From Clostridiales bacterium (lineage in GTDB: Bacteria; Bacillota; Clostridia; Saccharofermentanales; Saccharofermentanaceae), in contig JAFWQF010000033.1 of NCBI GenBank assembly GCA_017509205.1, positions 21,939 to 85,938 of the forward strand: 64,000 bases of DNA, written 5' to 3'. The notes under the pieces were generated by a model. The model was not told the origin of the DNA. It did no database searches and saw only the letters and a list, made by a program, of their open reading frames with translations. Position numbers and translations under genes: made by a program. This document shows positions 34,007 through 44,173 of this stretch, one piece after another. Positions within the stretch are counted from its first letter, which is position 1. Each line of letters opens with the position of its first letter.

Positions 34007-35814
34007 TGTTTCAGAGCACGCTGCTCAGAAGGACAATGTCACTTGTCATCATATCGCTGGTCGCTTCGGCGATCCTTGCGACCATCGCTTTTATCGTGGC
34101 CGGACGTACTGCCACCATTGAAAGCGAGACGAAAACCGCTATCAATCAGGATAACGTGTACCGTCAGATGTTCCTGCAGGAACCTGAACTTCTCGACAAA
34201 GAGGATTCCAGAGCATTTTTCTTCAAGACCTCTTATGCCACGGGCCATGATTATTTCCTCATAGGTCCCGACGGGAAGCTCATTCAGTGCACCCCGATCG
34301 AGCACATGAACATATCCACCAACGATATCGATCACGTCAACAACACCCTTAATTTCAATGAATTCAAGGCCGACAGCAGCGGCCTTTCCTCAAGAAGGTT
34401 CAGCACCGCTGATCCGATGAGGGAGATCATCGCGATCAGCCAGCCGGTCCTTTTCAATGGTGAGACCTGCACCCTTCTTTCACTTTCATATCTGAATGCA
34501 TCAAACAGTCTCATCGTCCAGTACATCAACATTCTCGTCCTTTCGACCCTGATGGCTGCAGGAGTAATGCTCATCCCCGCTTATGCGCTCGTTGCAAGAA
34601 TGGTCCTCCCTATCCAGGAAATGAACGAGATAGCAATGGAATACGCAAGCGGCAACTTCAAGGTCAGAGCTGATGAGAGCCACAAAGGTGAGATCGGTGA
34701 GCTCGGTGCCTCGTTCAACTATCTGGCAGATCAGCTTTCCAAGACATTCAACGACCTTACGATCGAAAAGAACCGCCTCCAGGAGATCTTCGACGTCATT
34801 TCAGACGGTATCGTCGTGGTCGATGCGGAATCCAACCCCGTTACCACGAATGAAGCGATCAAGACACTCTTCAACAGAGCCGAAAAGAACAATATGTTCA
34901 CTGAACATCTTCAGCTCATCCCGTTCGAAGAAGTCTGGCAGGATTTTGAAGACTGCATCATGACCGGTGAGACAAAGACCCGCATGATCGAAGACCGCAG
35001 CTATGCTTACCAGTCGACCATCATCCCGAAATACGATTCAGAGGACAAAGACCGCATCATCGGAGCCACGGGATTCTTCCGTGATATCTACGAAGCCCAG
35101 AAGAACGAGCATTTCAGACAGGATTACGTTGCAAACATCTCACACGAGCTCCGTACCCCTCTTCAGACGCTCAGAGGTCTCATCGAACCTCTTTCCGACG
35201 GCATGGTAAAGAAAGAAGAAGACCGCCAGCGTTACTACGGCATCATCTTAAACGAGACGATGCGTCTTTCCAGACTCATCGACGACATGTTGGAGCTTTC
35301 AAAGCTTCAGTCACGCACGCTTGCATTCAAGACATTCCCGTTTGACGTCAACAAGCTCATCAACAGCATCGAGATAAGGTTCGGACCCATAATGGCCGAG
35401 GCAGGAATCAAGTTCTCCGTACAGAATACTTACGGCAACCTCCCTACCGTCAACGGCAACCCAGACCGTGTTGAGCAGATCCTGGTCATTCTTTTGGACA
35501 ATGCGAAGAAGTACACTCCGCGCGGAAAATCGATCACCATCATCACTGACTATATCGAGAACGAGAAAAAGGTTTATATTTCCGTCGCTGATACCGGCCA
35601 GGGCATCCATGAGTATGACATTGACCATATCTTCGACAGATTCTTCAAGGCTGACCGTGCAAGAGGGAAGAAAGGCTCAGGCCTCGGCCTTTCCATTGCA
35701 AAAGAGCTCCTCACCTACATGGGCGAGACCATAAAGGTTACAAGCAAATACGAGGAAGGCTCCACATTCACCTTCACCCTTTCAAAGGCGGAAAACATCG
35801 ATGTCTGGGACTGA
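34006..35814 (+). CDS. Membrane sensor histidine kinase (HAMP-PAS-HisKA-HATPase)
   Basis: 602 aa. Transmembrane helices at about 11-33 and 170-196 enclose an extracytoplasmic sensor domain. HAMP about 196-248; PAS about 255-365 (DVISDGIVVVDAESNPV). Phospho-acceptor His380 in NISHELRTPLQTLRG. The ATPase domain has LLDNAKKYTPRG (N box), VADTGQGI (G1) and GSGLGLSI (G2). The overall order resembles PhoR/WalK (VicK) kinases. The stimulus is not identifiable. Confidence 0.93.
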   Translation: MFQSTLLRRTMSLVIISLVASAILATIAFIVAGRTATIESETKTAINQDNVYRQMFLQEPELLDKEDSRAFFFKTSYATGHDYFLIGPDGKLIQCTPIEHMNISTNDIDHVNNTLNFNEFKADSSGLSSRRFSTADPMREIIAISQPVLFNGETCTLLSLSYLNASNSLIVQYINILVLSTLMAAGVMLIPAYALVARMVLPIQEMNEIAMEYASGNFKVRADESHKGEIGELGASFNYLADQLSKTFNDLTIEKNRLQEIFDVISDGIVVVDAESNPVTTNEAIKTLFNRAEKNNMFTEHLQLIPFEEVWQDFEDCIMTGETKTRMIEDRSYAYQSTIIPKYDSEDKDRIIGATGFFRDIYEAQKNEHFRQDYVANISHELRTPLQTLRGLIEPLSDGMVKKEEDRQRYYGIILNETMRLSRLIDDMLELSKLQSRTLAFKTFPFDVNKLINSIEIRFGPIMAEAGIKFSVQNTYGNLPTVNGNPDRVEQILVILLDNAKKYTPRGKSITIITDYIENEKKVYISVADTGQGIHEYDIDHIFDRFFKADRARGKKGSGLGLSIAKELLTYMGETIKVTSKYEEGSTFTFTLSKAENIDVWD

Positions 35815-36529
35815 CCCTGAGAAGTCCTCATCTGAAGGAATAAGGCTCAACAAGTACATTGCATCATCGGGAACATGCTCGAGACGTGAGGCCGACAAAC
35901 TGATCGAATCAGGAAAGGTCTCTGTTAACGGCGTTACCGCCGATCTCGGCACACGCGTTTTCGAAGGAGACACCGTTGAGATCGAAGGCAGATCCATAGT
36001 TCCAGAAGACTCTATGATCTACATCGCCTTCAACAAGCCTCTGGGCATCACATGCACCACTGACAGAAGAGATCCTTCAAACATAATAGACTACATAAAC
36101 TTCAGCGAGCGCATCTTCCCCATTGGGCGTCTGGACAAGAACTCGTCGGGACTGATATTGCTTACCAACAACGGCGACATAGTAAACAAGCTTCTGAGGT
36201 CCGAGAACGGCCACGAAAAAGAGTACGTTGTGACCATAGACCGTCCTTACGACAAGGATTTCATTAAGAACATGTCTAATGGCGTGCCCGTATTGGGCCG
36301 CATGACGCTCCCTGCCAAGGTTATCCCCGTTAACGATAAGAAATTCAAGATCATACTGAAACAGGGCATGAACCGCCAGATAAGGCGCATGTGCGAATAC
36401 CTGGGATACAAAGTCACACGCCTTAAGAGGATCAGGTTCATGAACATTAAGCTCGGTGAACTCGAAACCGGAAAATGGCGCTATCTCACCGCAAAAGAAA
36501 AACAGGAACTCCTTAAGGACGCAAATTAA
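35801..36529 (+). CDS. rluF: 23S rRNA pseudouridine synthase, RluF-like
   Basis: 242 aa. N-terminal S4 domain (LNKYIASSGTCSRREADKLI), then FNKPLGITCTTDRRDPSNII, the catalytic FPIGRLDKNSSGLILLTN, and QGMNRQIRRMCEYLGYKV. ITCTT and the MNRQIRRMCEY phrase fit RluF (U2604) better than RluB, but the assignment within the RsuA/RluB/RluF group is by eye. The start lies 14 bp inside the kinase gene. Followed by a terminator. Confidence 0.87.
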   Translation: MSGTDPEKSSSEGIRLNKYIASSGTCSRREADKLIESGKVSVNGVTADLGTRVFEGDTVEIEGRSIVPEDSMIYIAFNKPLGITCTTDRRDPSNIIDYINFSERIFPIGRLDKNSSGLILLTNNGDIVNKLLRSENGHEKEYVVTIDRPYDKDFIKNMSNGVPVLGRMTLPAKVIPVNDKKFKIILKQGMNRQIRRMCEYLGYKVTRLKRIRFMNIKLGELETGKWRYLTAKEKQELLKDAN

Positions 36530-36530
36530 A

Positions 36531-36560
36531 GGGCTGTATCACTGCAGCCCGCATTGCTTT
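36531..36560 (+). terminator. Terminator of the two-component-rluF operon
   Basis: GGGCTG/CAGCCC, 6-bp stem with an 8-nt loop (36531-36550), then GCATTGCTTTTT. It starts immediately after the rluF stop. Confidence 0.6.
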
Positions 36561-36577
36561 TTCGGATCAACCGGGGA

Positions 36578-37258
36578 TTACTCTTCAGAACCCTCTTCCT
36601 TATCGCCGTTCCTTGCTTCTTCGATGATCTTGTCGATGTCAGCCTCTTCAGCATCTTCCTTGTCATCAACGTTCTTCTCATAGTAGAACTTGACCTTATC
36701 CTTGCTGTTGCGTGCGCCGTAAGCGTCAGCGATTGCAAAGCAGTCAGCCTTGAGCTTTTCGAAGTCTTCCTTGGACTCGAGGTCAGCGATCGATGTCTGA
36801 TAGCAAGCATCCTCGAAAACGTCATCAAGAACGAGGTAAGCGTTGCCGCCCTTCTTGAAGTTCTTGTCAATGAGAGCTTCTGCCTGATCGGGAGCGCCGT
36901 CTCTTGCATCGAAGTTCTCAAAAGGGATCTCAATCTTGCTGTAACGGTATCTGAGAACGATGTTCTTGTTGTTGTAGTCAACAGCAACTCTGAACTTTGC
37001 AACCAGGAATGTCTGGCAGAAAACGAGTACGAAGCAGAGCGCGAGAACTATGCCTACACCGCCGAGTGCGATCATGACCACACCGTTCTTCGCATTGATG
37101 AAACCGAATACCGCAAGAGCTGCACTGAGAGCGAACATAACGAGTGATACGACCCTGTTCCTCGTGATCTTGCCGGGGTTGCCTGCATAGCAGTGAACTC
37201 CGTCCTTCGGCAGTTTTGCGATCAGTTCCTTGTTCTGAAAAGCCTCAACATTATCCAT
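36578..37258 (-). CDS. Hypothetical membrane protein
   Basis: 226 aa with two adjacent membrane helices (about 36-55 and 62-85) followed by a soluble domain (about 90-185) and a strongly acidic tail rich in Glu, Asp and Lys. The layout, with two N-terminal helices and a PH/YcxB-like soluble part (VAVDYNNKNIVLRYRYSKIEIPFENF), is reminiscent of YcxB-like proteins, but the match is weak. It follows valS by 12 bp and is the last gene of the clpX-ROK-valS unit. Confidence 0.65.
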   Translation of the reverse strand: MDNVEAFQNKELIAKLPKDGVHCYAGNPGKITRNRVVSLVMFALSAALAVFGFINAKNGVVMIALGGVGIVLALCFVLVFCQTFLVAKFRVAVDYNNKNIVLRYRYSKIEIPFENFDARDGAPDQAEALIDKNFKKGGNAYLVLDDVFEDACYQTSIADLESKEDFEKLKADCFAIADAYGARNSKDKVKFYYEKNVDDKEDAEEADIDKIIEEARNGDKEEGSEE

Positions 37259-37270
37259 TCTTCTTCCTCC

Positions 37271-39925
37271 TTATTTGCTCAGAATCGCGATTCTGTCGAC
37301 AATACTCTTATGCATTTCCTCGTACTTAACGAGCTTTGCCCTCTCCTGATCAACGACTGCAGCCGGAGCTCTTGAAACGAATGACTCGTTTGCGAGCTTG
37401 CCACTGACACGTGCTATCTCACCTTCAAGGCGCTCCTTCTCTTTTCCGAGACGCTCAAGCTCCTTGCTGATATCGATAAGGTCCTCGAGCGGCAGATAGA
37501 TCTCTCCGCCCTTGAACATTGCCGCAACTGCGGTTGAAGGGATACCCTCCTTGTCCTTCCTTGTCTCAAGTCCGCTTACGGAAGCAAGTCTTGCAAGGAA
37601 GCCCTCACCGTTTACAAACATCGCAGCAGTCTTGTCGGAAGGTGTAACGACGATGATGTGAGCCTTTCTGGAAGGCGCAACGTCCATGTCCTTTCTGACT
37701 GCACGGATTCCTCTGATGGCATCCATCAGTGTCTCCATCATTTCTGCTTCATCAGGTGAAGCAGGGATCTTGTCAGCATCAGGCCAGTCGGAGATCATGA
37801 TGGATTCGGACTTGCCGTCGAGAACGAGGTTGGAATAAACCTCCTCCGTGATGAACGGCATGAACGGATGCAGGAGCTGCATTGATACGCTGAGAACGTA
37901 GTTGAGCAGATAACGTGCCTCAAGTGCCGTCGGGCAGTTCTCGTCGAACAGTCTGCTCTTGCAGATCTCGATATACCAGTCGCAGAAGTTATCCCAGATG
38001 AAATCAACGATCTTGGAAAGCGCAACACCGAAATCGTAGTTATCGATATTCGTTGTTGCCTCAGCGACAACGTTATGAAGCTTTGTAAGGATCCACTTGT
38101 CTTCAAGCGTGTACTTCGCAGGATCAAGGCCGGAGTAATCGATCTCGTCAGGCATGTTCATGATGACGAATCTCATTGCGTTCCAGATCTTATTGGAAAG
38201 ATTTCTTCCCATGATGATCTTGTCTTCCTGGAATCTCTGGTCGTTGCCCGGAGCATTACCTGTGACAAGCGCGAATCTGAGCGCATCAGCACCGTGAGTG
38301 TCGATGATCTCGAGAGGATCGATTCCGTTGCCCAATGACTTACTCATCTTACGGCCCTGTGAATCTCTTACGAGACCGTGGATAAGGACATCCTTGAAAG
38401 GAACCTGATCCATGTGAGCCATACCTGCAACCATCATCCTGGATACCCAGAATGTGATGATGTCGTAACCCGTAACGAGTGTATCCGTAGGATAGAAACG
38501 CTCAAGGTCTTCAGTCTTATTAGGCCAGCCGAGTGTTGAGAAAGGCCAAAGCGCTGACGAGAACCATGTATCGAGCGTATCGGGATCCTGACGCATTGCC
38601 TTGCCGCACTTAGGGCAGACAGCGGAAGATTCCTTTGTAACTACGATCTCGCCGCAGTCATCGCAGTAGAACGCAGGGATCCTGTGACCCCACCAAAGCT
38701 GTCTGGAGATGCACCAGTCGCGGATATCTTCCATCCAGTTGTAGTAGTTCTTGGAGAATCTCTCGGGAACGAATCTTGTTCTGCCGTCTCTTACTGCCTC
38801 GATTGCAGGCTTTGCAAGAGTCTCCATCTTAACGAACCACTGGAGTGATACCCTCGGCTCGATGGTCGTGCCGCAGCGGTAGCATGTACCGACGTTGTGT
38901 GTGTAGTCTTCGATCTCAATGAGGAATCCGCCCTCCTGAAGATCCTTAACGATGGCTTCTCTTGCCTCGTATCTGTCCATGCCTGCATACTTCGGATAGT
39001 CCTCAGTGATCTTGGCATCTTCAGTAAGAACAGTGATGACCTCAAGGTTATGTCTGAGGCCTACTTCGAAGTCGTTGGGATCGTGACCGGGAGTGATCTT
39101 AACCGCACCGGTACCAAACTCGATATCAACGTAGTCGTCTGCAACAACGGGAATCTTACGTCCTACGAGAGGCAGAACGAGCATCTTGCCGATAACATCC
39201 TTATATCGCTCATCCTTGGGGTTAACGGCAACTGCAGTATCGCCCAGGAGTGTCTCAGGTCTTGTTGTTGCGAGATTGATGTATCCGGATCCGTCCTCGA
39301 AAGGATATCTGATATGCCAGAAATGACCGGGCTGTTCCTCATATTCAACCTCTGCATTGGAGATCGATGTAAGGCAGTGAGGGCACCAGTTGATGATGCG
39401 CTCGCCTCTGTAGATGAGGCCCTGGTTGTAGTACTTTACGAATACTTCCTTAACTGCGTCAGAGCATCCCTCATCCATCGTGAAACGCTCTCTTGACCAG
39501 TCACATGAAGAACCCATCTTCTTGAGCTGCTCGACGATACGTCCGCCGTACTGCTCTTTCCATGCCCATGCTCTCTCAAGGAACTTCTCTCTGCCGATGT
39601 CTTCCTTGAAGATGCCTTCTTTGCGCATCTCAGCAACGATCCTTGCTTCGGTAGCAATGGATGCGTGGTCTGTACCGGGAAGCCAGAGAGCAGCGTAACC
39701 TGCCATTCTCTTATATCTCGTCAGGATGTCCTGAAGAGTGTTATCAAGGGCATGGCCCATGTGAAGCTGACCCGTGATGTTCGGCGGGGGCATTACAATG
39801 GAAAATCTCTTCTTGGATCTGTCTTCTGAAGGCTTGAAATAGCCTTTTTCCGTCCAATTCTTGTAAAGCTTGGGTTCCTCCTCATTCGGATTGAAGGTCT
39901 TGCTTATGCCGTCAATTCTAGCCAT
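37271..39925 (-). CDS. valS: Valyl-tRNA synthetase
   Basis: 884 aa. HIGH motif as PPPNITGQLHMGHAL near residue 45, KMSKS motif in GRKMSKSLGNGIDPLEI, editing domain with LATTRPETLLGDTAV, and the C-terminal coiled coil (about 820-884). A zinc-site CDDCG...CPKCG is visible near residue 420. No T-box is present: the gene follows the ROK kinase by only 30 bp. Confidence 0.97.
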   Translation of the reverse strand: MARIDGISKTFNPNEEEPKLYKNWTEKGYFKPSEDRSKKRFSIVMPPPNITGQLHMGHALDNTLQDILTRYKRMAGYAALWLPGTDHASIATEARIVAEMRKEGIFKEDIGREKFLERAWAWKEQYGGRIVEQLKKMGSSCDWSRERFTMDEGCSDAVKEVFVKYYNQGLIYRGERIINWCPHCLTSISNAEVEYEEQPGHFWHIRYPFEDGSGYINLATTRPETLLGDTAVAVNPKDERYKDVIGKMLVLPLVGRKIPVVADDYVDIEFGTGAVKITPGHDPNDFEVGLRHNLEVITVLTEDAKITEDYPKYAGMDRYEAREAIVKDLQEGGFLIEIEDYTHNVGTCYRCGTTIEPRVSLQWFVKMETLAKPAIEAVRDGRTRFVPERFSKNYYNWMEDIRDWCISRQLWWGHRIPAFYCDDCGEIVVTKESSAVCPKCGKAMRQDPDTLDTWFSSALWPFSTLGWPNKTEDLERFYPTDTLVTGYDIITFWVSRMMVAGMAHMDQVPFKDVLIHGLVRDSQGRKMSKSLGNGIDPLEIIDTHGADALRFALVTGNAPGNDQRFQEDKIIMGRNLSNKIWNAMRFVIMNMPDEIDYSGLDPAKYTLEDKWILTKLHNVVAEATTNIDNYDFGVALSKIVDFIWDNFCDWYIEICKSRLFDENCPTALEARYLLNYVLSVSMQLLHPFMPFITEEVYSNLVLDGKSESIMISDWPDADKIPASPDEAEMMETLMDAIRGIRAVRKDMDVAPSRKAHIIVVTPSDKTAAMFVNGEGFLARLASVSGLETRKDKEGIPSTAVAAMFKGGEIYLPLEDLIDISKELERLGKEKERLEGEIARVSGKLANESFVSRAPAAVVDQERAKLVKYEEMHKSIVDRIAILSK

Positions 39926-39955
39926 CTGTTTTTATGTTCCTCTTTTCGATATTGA

Positions 39956-40912
39956 TTACTTCTTGATCATTGAAAGTGCGCCGTAAAGGATGGAATCATC
40001 ACCCAGCGCAGCCTTCTTGAAAACAACGGTCTCCCTTATGGAAGGCATGCAGTATCTGTCGACTTCAGAAAGGATCTTCTGCAGGAAGACATCGCCTACT
40101 GCTTCGATTACGCCGCCGCCGTACACAACGATCTCAGGGCTGAACGTATTGACCAGGTTGCCTGATGCGATCGCCAGATAGTGGCAGGCGCGGTTGACTG
40201 CTTCAGTCGCAACGGGATCGTTGCTGTTAAGTGCAGCCTTAAGGAGCTTGGACTTGAAAACGCCGTCCTGTACAGCCTCAGCCATTGCAGACTTTCTGCC
40301 TCTGGCTACCTGCTGTCTGATATAAGCGCTCATGCCCTGCTTGCTCGAAAATGCTTCAAGGCAGCCTCTCTGTCCGCAGTTGCACATAGGTCCCTCAGGA
40401 TCGAGGATCATGTGACCGTACTCTGCAGCCTTGAACTTGTTGCCTGTGTAAAGCTCACCGTTAAGGATGAGTCCGCCGCCCATGCCTGTGCCTACGAAAA
40501 GTCCGACGACATTGTCGTAGCCCTTGGCAGCACCGAACTTGTATTCGCCCAAAACGCCTACGTTAACGTCGTTTCCGATATAGAAAGGAACGCCGAATTC
40601 GTCCTCGATGGGCTTCCTGATGTTATAGTTCTTCCAGGGAAGATTGGGTGAGAAAAGAACGATGCCGCTGTCCTGGTTGATAACGCCCGGAGCGCCTGCG
40701 GCGATGGCATGGATCTGGCTCTTCTTGATGCCTGAACCGTCAAGCAGGTCTTTAACGACGCTGATGATGAGGTCTTCGATGTTCTGTGAAGAATCACCGC
40801 CGGACTTGGTCTTCTTCTTCATGCGGTAGACTATTTCACGCTTGGAATTGAAGATCGCGCCGAGAACCTTGGTGCCGCCGATATCGAGACAAAGATTATA
40901 AGATTCTGCCAT
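39956..40912 (-). CDS. ROK-family sugar kinase, probable glucokinase
   Basis: 318 aa. ATP-binding CLDIGGTKVLGAIF at the N-terminus, the sugar-binding GVPFYIGNDVNVGVLGEY, GLFVGTGMGGG, and the zinc-binding CNCGQRGCLEAF. There is no N-terminal HTH, so it is a kinase and not a ROK repressor. Glucose is the likely substrate by family prevalence. ATG 40912 has AGGGGAG upstream. Confidence 0.85.
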   Translation of the reverse strand: MAESYNLCLDIGGTKVLGAIFNSKREIVYRMKKKTKSGGDSSQNIEDLIISVVKDLLDGSGIKKSQIHAIAAGAPGVINQDSGIVLFSPNLPWKNYNIRKPIEDEFGVPFYIGNDVNVGVLGEYKFGAAKGYDNVVGLFVGTGMGGGLILNGELYTGNKFKAAEYGHMILDPEGPMCNCGQRGCLEAFSSKQGMSAYIRQQVARGRKSAMAEAVQDGVFKSKLLKAALNSNDPVATEAVNRACHYLAIASGNLVNTFSPEIVVYGGGVIEAVGDVFLQKILSEVDRYCMPSIRETVVFKKAALGDDSILYGALSMIKK

Positions 40913-40950
40913 TGTTTTTCTCCCCTCTGTAGTAATTGTTCCTTAAGTTA

Positions 40951-42273
40951 TCAGCTTACGCCGAGTGCCGTATTGCCCTCACCTGTTCCTGCGGGCTTCT
41001 CGCTCGAGCCGTTCTTGTAGATCAGGATCGGCTGCTTGCCCTCGGTGATGCATTCCTTCTTGATGATGCACTCCCTGATGTCGTGCTCTGACGGTACGTC
41101 AAACATGACCTGTCTCATCGTCTCTTCGATGATGGCGCGGAGTCCTCTTGCACCGGTATTCTGCTCTACGGCCTTATCAGCAATTGCACGGATCGCGTCT
41201 TCCTCGAACTTGAGATCGACGTCGTCCATCTTGAGGATCTTCTGATACTGCTTGATGATTGCGTTCTTGGGTTCTGTGAGAACTCTTACGAGAGCATCTG
41301 AATCGAGCCTGTCGAGAGCAACCGTAACCGGAATACGTCCGATGAATTCGGGAATGAGACCGAACTTCATGAGGTCATCCGGCTTTACTTCGTGATAGTA
41401 GATACCGCTGTTCATGTCACGGCGTGACTGAACGTCTGCACCGAAACCGAACTGCTTCTGCTCAACACGGTTTGCGATGATGTCATCGAGACCGTCAAAC
41501 GCACCGCCGCAGATGAAAAGGATATTCGTTGTATCGATCTTGATGCACTCTTCGTTCGGGTGCTTTCTGCCGCCCTTGGGAGGAACGTTTGCGATGGTGC
41601 TCTCAAGGATCTTGAGGAGTGCCTGCTGAACACCTTCACCGCTGACGTCACGTGTGATGGATACGTTTTCTGACTTCTTTGTGATCTTGTCGACCTCATC
41701 GATATAGACGATACCGATCTGGGCACGTTCAATATCGTAATCAGCCGCGATAATAAGCTTTAAGAGGATGTTCTCGACGTCTTCACCGACGTAACCTGCC
41801 TGTGTAAGGCTGGTGGCATCAGCTACTGCAAACGGAACGTTGAGGATCCTTGCAAGTGTCTGTGCAAGGAGCGTCTTACCTGAACCTGTGGGTCCGAGCA
41901 GGAGAATGTTGCTCTTCTGGAGCTCGGTCTCATCGGAAGGAAGATCCGTATAGACTCTCTTGTAGTGATTGTAGACTGCAACGGAGAGCGCAACCTTGGC
42001 ATCATCCTGACCTACGACATACTGGTCGAGCATGTCCTTGATCTGATGAGGCGTAACAAGCTTCTTGGGCTTGATGGAACGCATCTTGCGCTTCTTGTTG
42101 ACTTTCTCTTCTTCGGCAATGATACCGTAAGCCGTTCTGATGCAGTCAATGCAGATATAGCAGTTGACGCCCGAGAAGAGTCTCGGAACTTCATATTCGG
42201 ACTTTCCGCAGAATGAGCAGCTTAAGATCTCCCTTGAATCTCCGCCGCCGTAAGTATTTTTAGAATTCGCCAT
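40951..42273 (-). CDS. clpX: ATP-dependent protease ATP-binding subunit ClpX
   Basis: 440 aa. N-terminal zinc-binding domain ([20 protein letters not shown]), Walker [16 protein letters not shown], Walker [10 protein letters not shown], and the pore and sensor regions (ISREV-type [26 protein letters not shown]). It unfolds substrates for ClpP. clpP and tig are not adjacent, unlike the usual tig-clpP-clpX order; here clpX leads an operon with a sugar kinase and valS. AAGGGAG precedes ATG 42273. Confidence 0.96.
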   Translation of the reverse strand: MANSKNTYGGGDSREILSCSFCGKSEYEVPRLFSGVNCYICIDCIRTAYGIIAEEEKVNKKRKMRSIKPKKLVTPHQIKDMLDQYVVGQDDAKVALSVAVYNHYKRVYTDLPSDETELQKSNILLLGPTGSGKTLLAQTLARILNVPFAVADATSLTQAGYVGEDVENILLKLIIAADYDIERAQIGIVYIDEVDKITKKSENVSITRDVSGEGVQQALLKILESTIANVPPKGGRKHPNEECIKIDTTNILFICGGAFDGLDDIIANRVEQKQFGFGADVQSRRDMNSGIYYHEVKPDDLMKFGLIPEFIGRIPVTVALDRLDSDALVRVLTEPKNAIIKQYQKILKMDDVDLKFEEDAIRAIADKAVEQNTGARGLRAIIEETMRQVMFDVPSEHDIRECIIKKECITEGKQPILIYKNGSSEKPAGTGEGNTALGVS

Positions 42274-42300
42274 TTAGAACTCCCTTTTTGTGTTTCGGAA

Positions 42301-42319
42301 AGACTGTCAAAGACAGTCT
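42301..42319 (-). other. Perfect hairpin in the clpX leader or dtd 3' region
   Basis: AGACTGTC/GACAGTCT, 8-bp perfect stem with a 3-nt loop. On the minus strand it is followed by TTCC, not a U-tract. With the promoter at 42327-42356 the predicted transcript start falls right at its base, so it would cap the 5' end of clpX mRNA; otherwise it is a weak terminator for dtd. Confidence 0.5.
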
Positions 42320-42326
42320 GACTTAT

Positions 42327-42356
42327 ATTTTATTACATAATAAGTAATTTTACCAA
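42327..42356 (-). promoter_or_regulatory. Candidate clpX promoter
   Basis: TTGGTA (42351-42356), 18 bp, TAAAAT (42327-42332) on the minus strand within the 123-bp gap between dtd and clpX. A second TAAAAT with TGG extension lies about 16 bp upstream. Confidence 0.4.
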
Positions 42357-42396
42357 AGTTATGCATTACTTATATTTCAAGTGCGTGAAAATGCTG

Positions 42397-42843
42397 TCAC
42401 AGACGCTCTGAATCAAGGATTATCGTGAACGGACCGTCGTTTGTGAGACTGACCTGCATGTCGGCTCCGAATTCCCCGCAACCGACCTGTTTTACTGACT
42501 CTGAGCACTTTTTGACTATGTAGCCGTAAAGCTCTTCCGCCCTTTGGGGTTCGCAGGCATCGGTAAATCCGGGTCTGTGGCCCTTTTTGCAGTCCGCGTA
42601 GAGCGTAAACTGCGATACCAGGAGCAGACCGCCGCCGACCTGTGACAGGTCGAGATTGGTCTTCCCTTCGCTGTCGGCAAAGATGCGCAGGCCGATCATC
42701 TTGGAGATCAGCTTGTCGGCTATTGCCTCGTCATCGCCCTTGCCTATGCCTATCAGCACCATAAGGCCCTGTCCTATGCTGCCTTTCGTCTGTCCGTCGA
42801 TGTCGACTTTAGCCGAAGTAACGCGCTGAATTACGAATCTCAC
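42397..42843 (-). CDS. dtd: D-aminoacyl-tRNA deacylase
   Basis: 148 aa. Hydrolyses D-Tyr and glycine mischarged on tRNA. MRFVIQRVTSAKVDI at the N-terminus, SQFTLYADCKKGHRPGF, and NDGPFTI carrying the Gly-cisPro motif. GTG start at 42843 overlapping the rarA stop by 4 bp (GTGA), so translation is probably coupled. Confidence 0.95.
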   Translation of the reverse strand: MRFVIQRVTSAKVDIDGQTKGSIGQGLMVLIGIGKGDDEAIADKLISKMIGLRIFADSEGKTNLDLSQVGGGLLLVSQFTLYADCKKGHRPGFTDACEPQRAEELYGYIVKKCSESVKQVGCGEFGADMQVSLTNDGPFTIILDSERL

Positions 42844-44162
42844 GAATCAGATTCCCCTTCCGTCATTTTCTTAACATAGTCCAGATACTGTCTGACCTTT
42901 GCCTCGTAACCGATGTCGGTAGGCTCATAGTAAGTCCTGCCGAGCGTTTTGTCGGTCATGTACTGCTGTTTTGTAATATGTCCCGGGAAATCATGCGGAT
43001 ACTTGTATCCGACAGAATATCCAAGATCCTCCATGCCCTTTGCAGGGGCATTTCGAAGATGCATGGGAACAACTCCCGTATCGGTGTTACCGACGTCAGC
43101 CAAAGCCTTATCAATGGCAAGATAAGCGGCATTTGACTTGGGTGAAGTTGCCACGGCCACACACGCTTCGGCAAGCGGGATCCTTGCCTCGGGCATACCG
43201 ACCGCTTTTGCGCAGTCATAGGCGGCAGTGGCTATCAGGAGCGCATTTGGATTTGCCATTCCGACGTCCTCGGCAGCGCAGATCATTATCCTTCTGGCAA
43301 GGAATTCTATGTCCTCACCGGCCTTTAAAGCCCTTGCGAGATAAAGGATCGCAGCATCGGGATCAGAGCCTCTCATGGACTTGATCATGGCGCTGATGTT
43401 GTCGTAATGATATTCGCCGTCCTTGTCGAAAATTACAGCCCTGTTCTGCATGCATTCCTTCATGACTTCGTCCGTTATCACAACGGCGCCGTCAGATGAA
43501 GGCGGAGTCGTTACGACAGCGAGTTCAAACGCATTGAGCGCGGAACGGGCGTCTCCGTTGGACGTCTCGGCTATCTTGAGCAGAACGCTCTCTTCACACC
43601 TGATCTCGATGTTGCCAAAGCCGCGTTCTTTGTCTTCTATCGCGTTTCTTAAGACTTTCGCGATGTCTTTGGGCTCAAGGGGCTTGAGCTGGAGGACAGT
43701 CGAACGCGAGACAAGAGCCTTGTTGACCTCGAAATAAGGATTCTCGGTCGTGGCTCCGATCAGTATGACAGTGCCGTCCTCCACGAACGGAAGGAGCGCA
43801 TCCTGCTGCAGTTTATTGAATCTGTGGATCTCATCGATGAACAGGACTGTCTTCCTGCCCTCAGAGATTATCGGGTTTCTGGCATCCTCGGTAACCTTCT
43901 TGATATCGCCCACGCCGGCCGTAACCGCGTTGAGCCTTTCAAAGCGTGATTCCGTGGTATTGGCAATAACCCTGGCAAGCGCAGTCTTGCCTACGCCAGG
44001 AGGCCCAAAAAGGATAATCGAGGACAGACGGTCTGCCTCGATCATTCTTCTGAGCATTTTGCCCTTGCCTATTATGTGTTCCTGTCCCGCATACTCATCG
44101 AGCGTACGGGGAGACATCCTGAAAGCGAGGGGCTCTTTTTTCCCTTTGCTTAAGTCAGCCAA
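42840..44162 (-). CDS. rarA: Replication-associated recombination protein A (MgsA/RarA AAA ATPase)
   Basis: 440 aa. Clamp-loader-like AAA domain: FGPPGVGKTALARVIA, FIDEIHRFNKLQQDALLP, GATTENPYFEVN with sensor and SR(S)T. The C-terminal tetramerisation domain has VVPMHLRNAPAKGMEDLGY. Acts at stalled forks. It follows glyA by 11 bp. Confidence 0.94.
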   Translation of the reverse strand: MADLSKGKKEPLAFRMSPRTLDEYAGQEHIIGKGKMLRRMIEADRLSSIILFGPPGVGKTALARVIANTTESRFERLNAVTAGVGDIKKVTEDARNPIISEGRKTVLFIDEIHRFNKLQQDALLPFVEDGTVILIGATTENPYFEVNKALVSRSTVLQLKPLEPKDIAKVLRNAIEDKERGFGNIEIRCEESVLLKIAETSNGDARSALNAFELAVVTTPPSSDGAVVITDEVMKECMQNRAVIFDKDGEYHYDNISAMIKSMRGSDPDAAILYLARALKAGEDIEFLARRIMICAAEDVGMANPNALLIATAAYDCAKAVGMPEARIPLAEACVAVATSPKSNAAYLAIDKALADVGNTDTGVVPMHLRNAPAKGMEDLGYSVGYKYPHDFPGHITKQQYMTDKTLGRTYYEPTDIGYEAKVRQYLDYVKKMTEGESDS

Positions 44163-44173
44163 ATGAGTTTCCC

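Noticed and set aside
36578..37258. Assigning the 226-aa membrane protein to YcxB
   Set aside because: Only the helix arrangement is similar; no diagnostic motif could be read.
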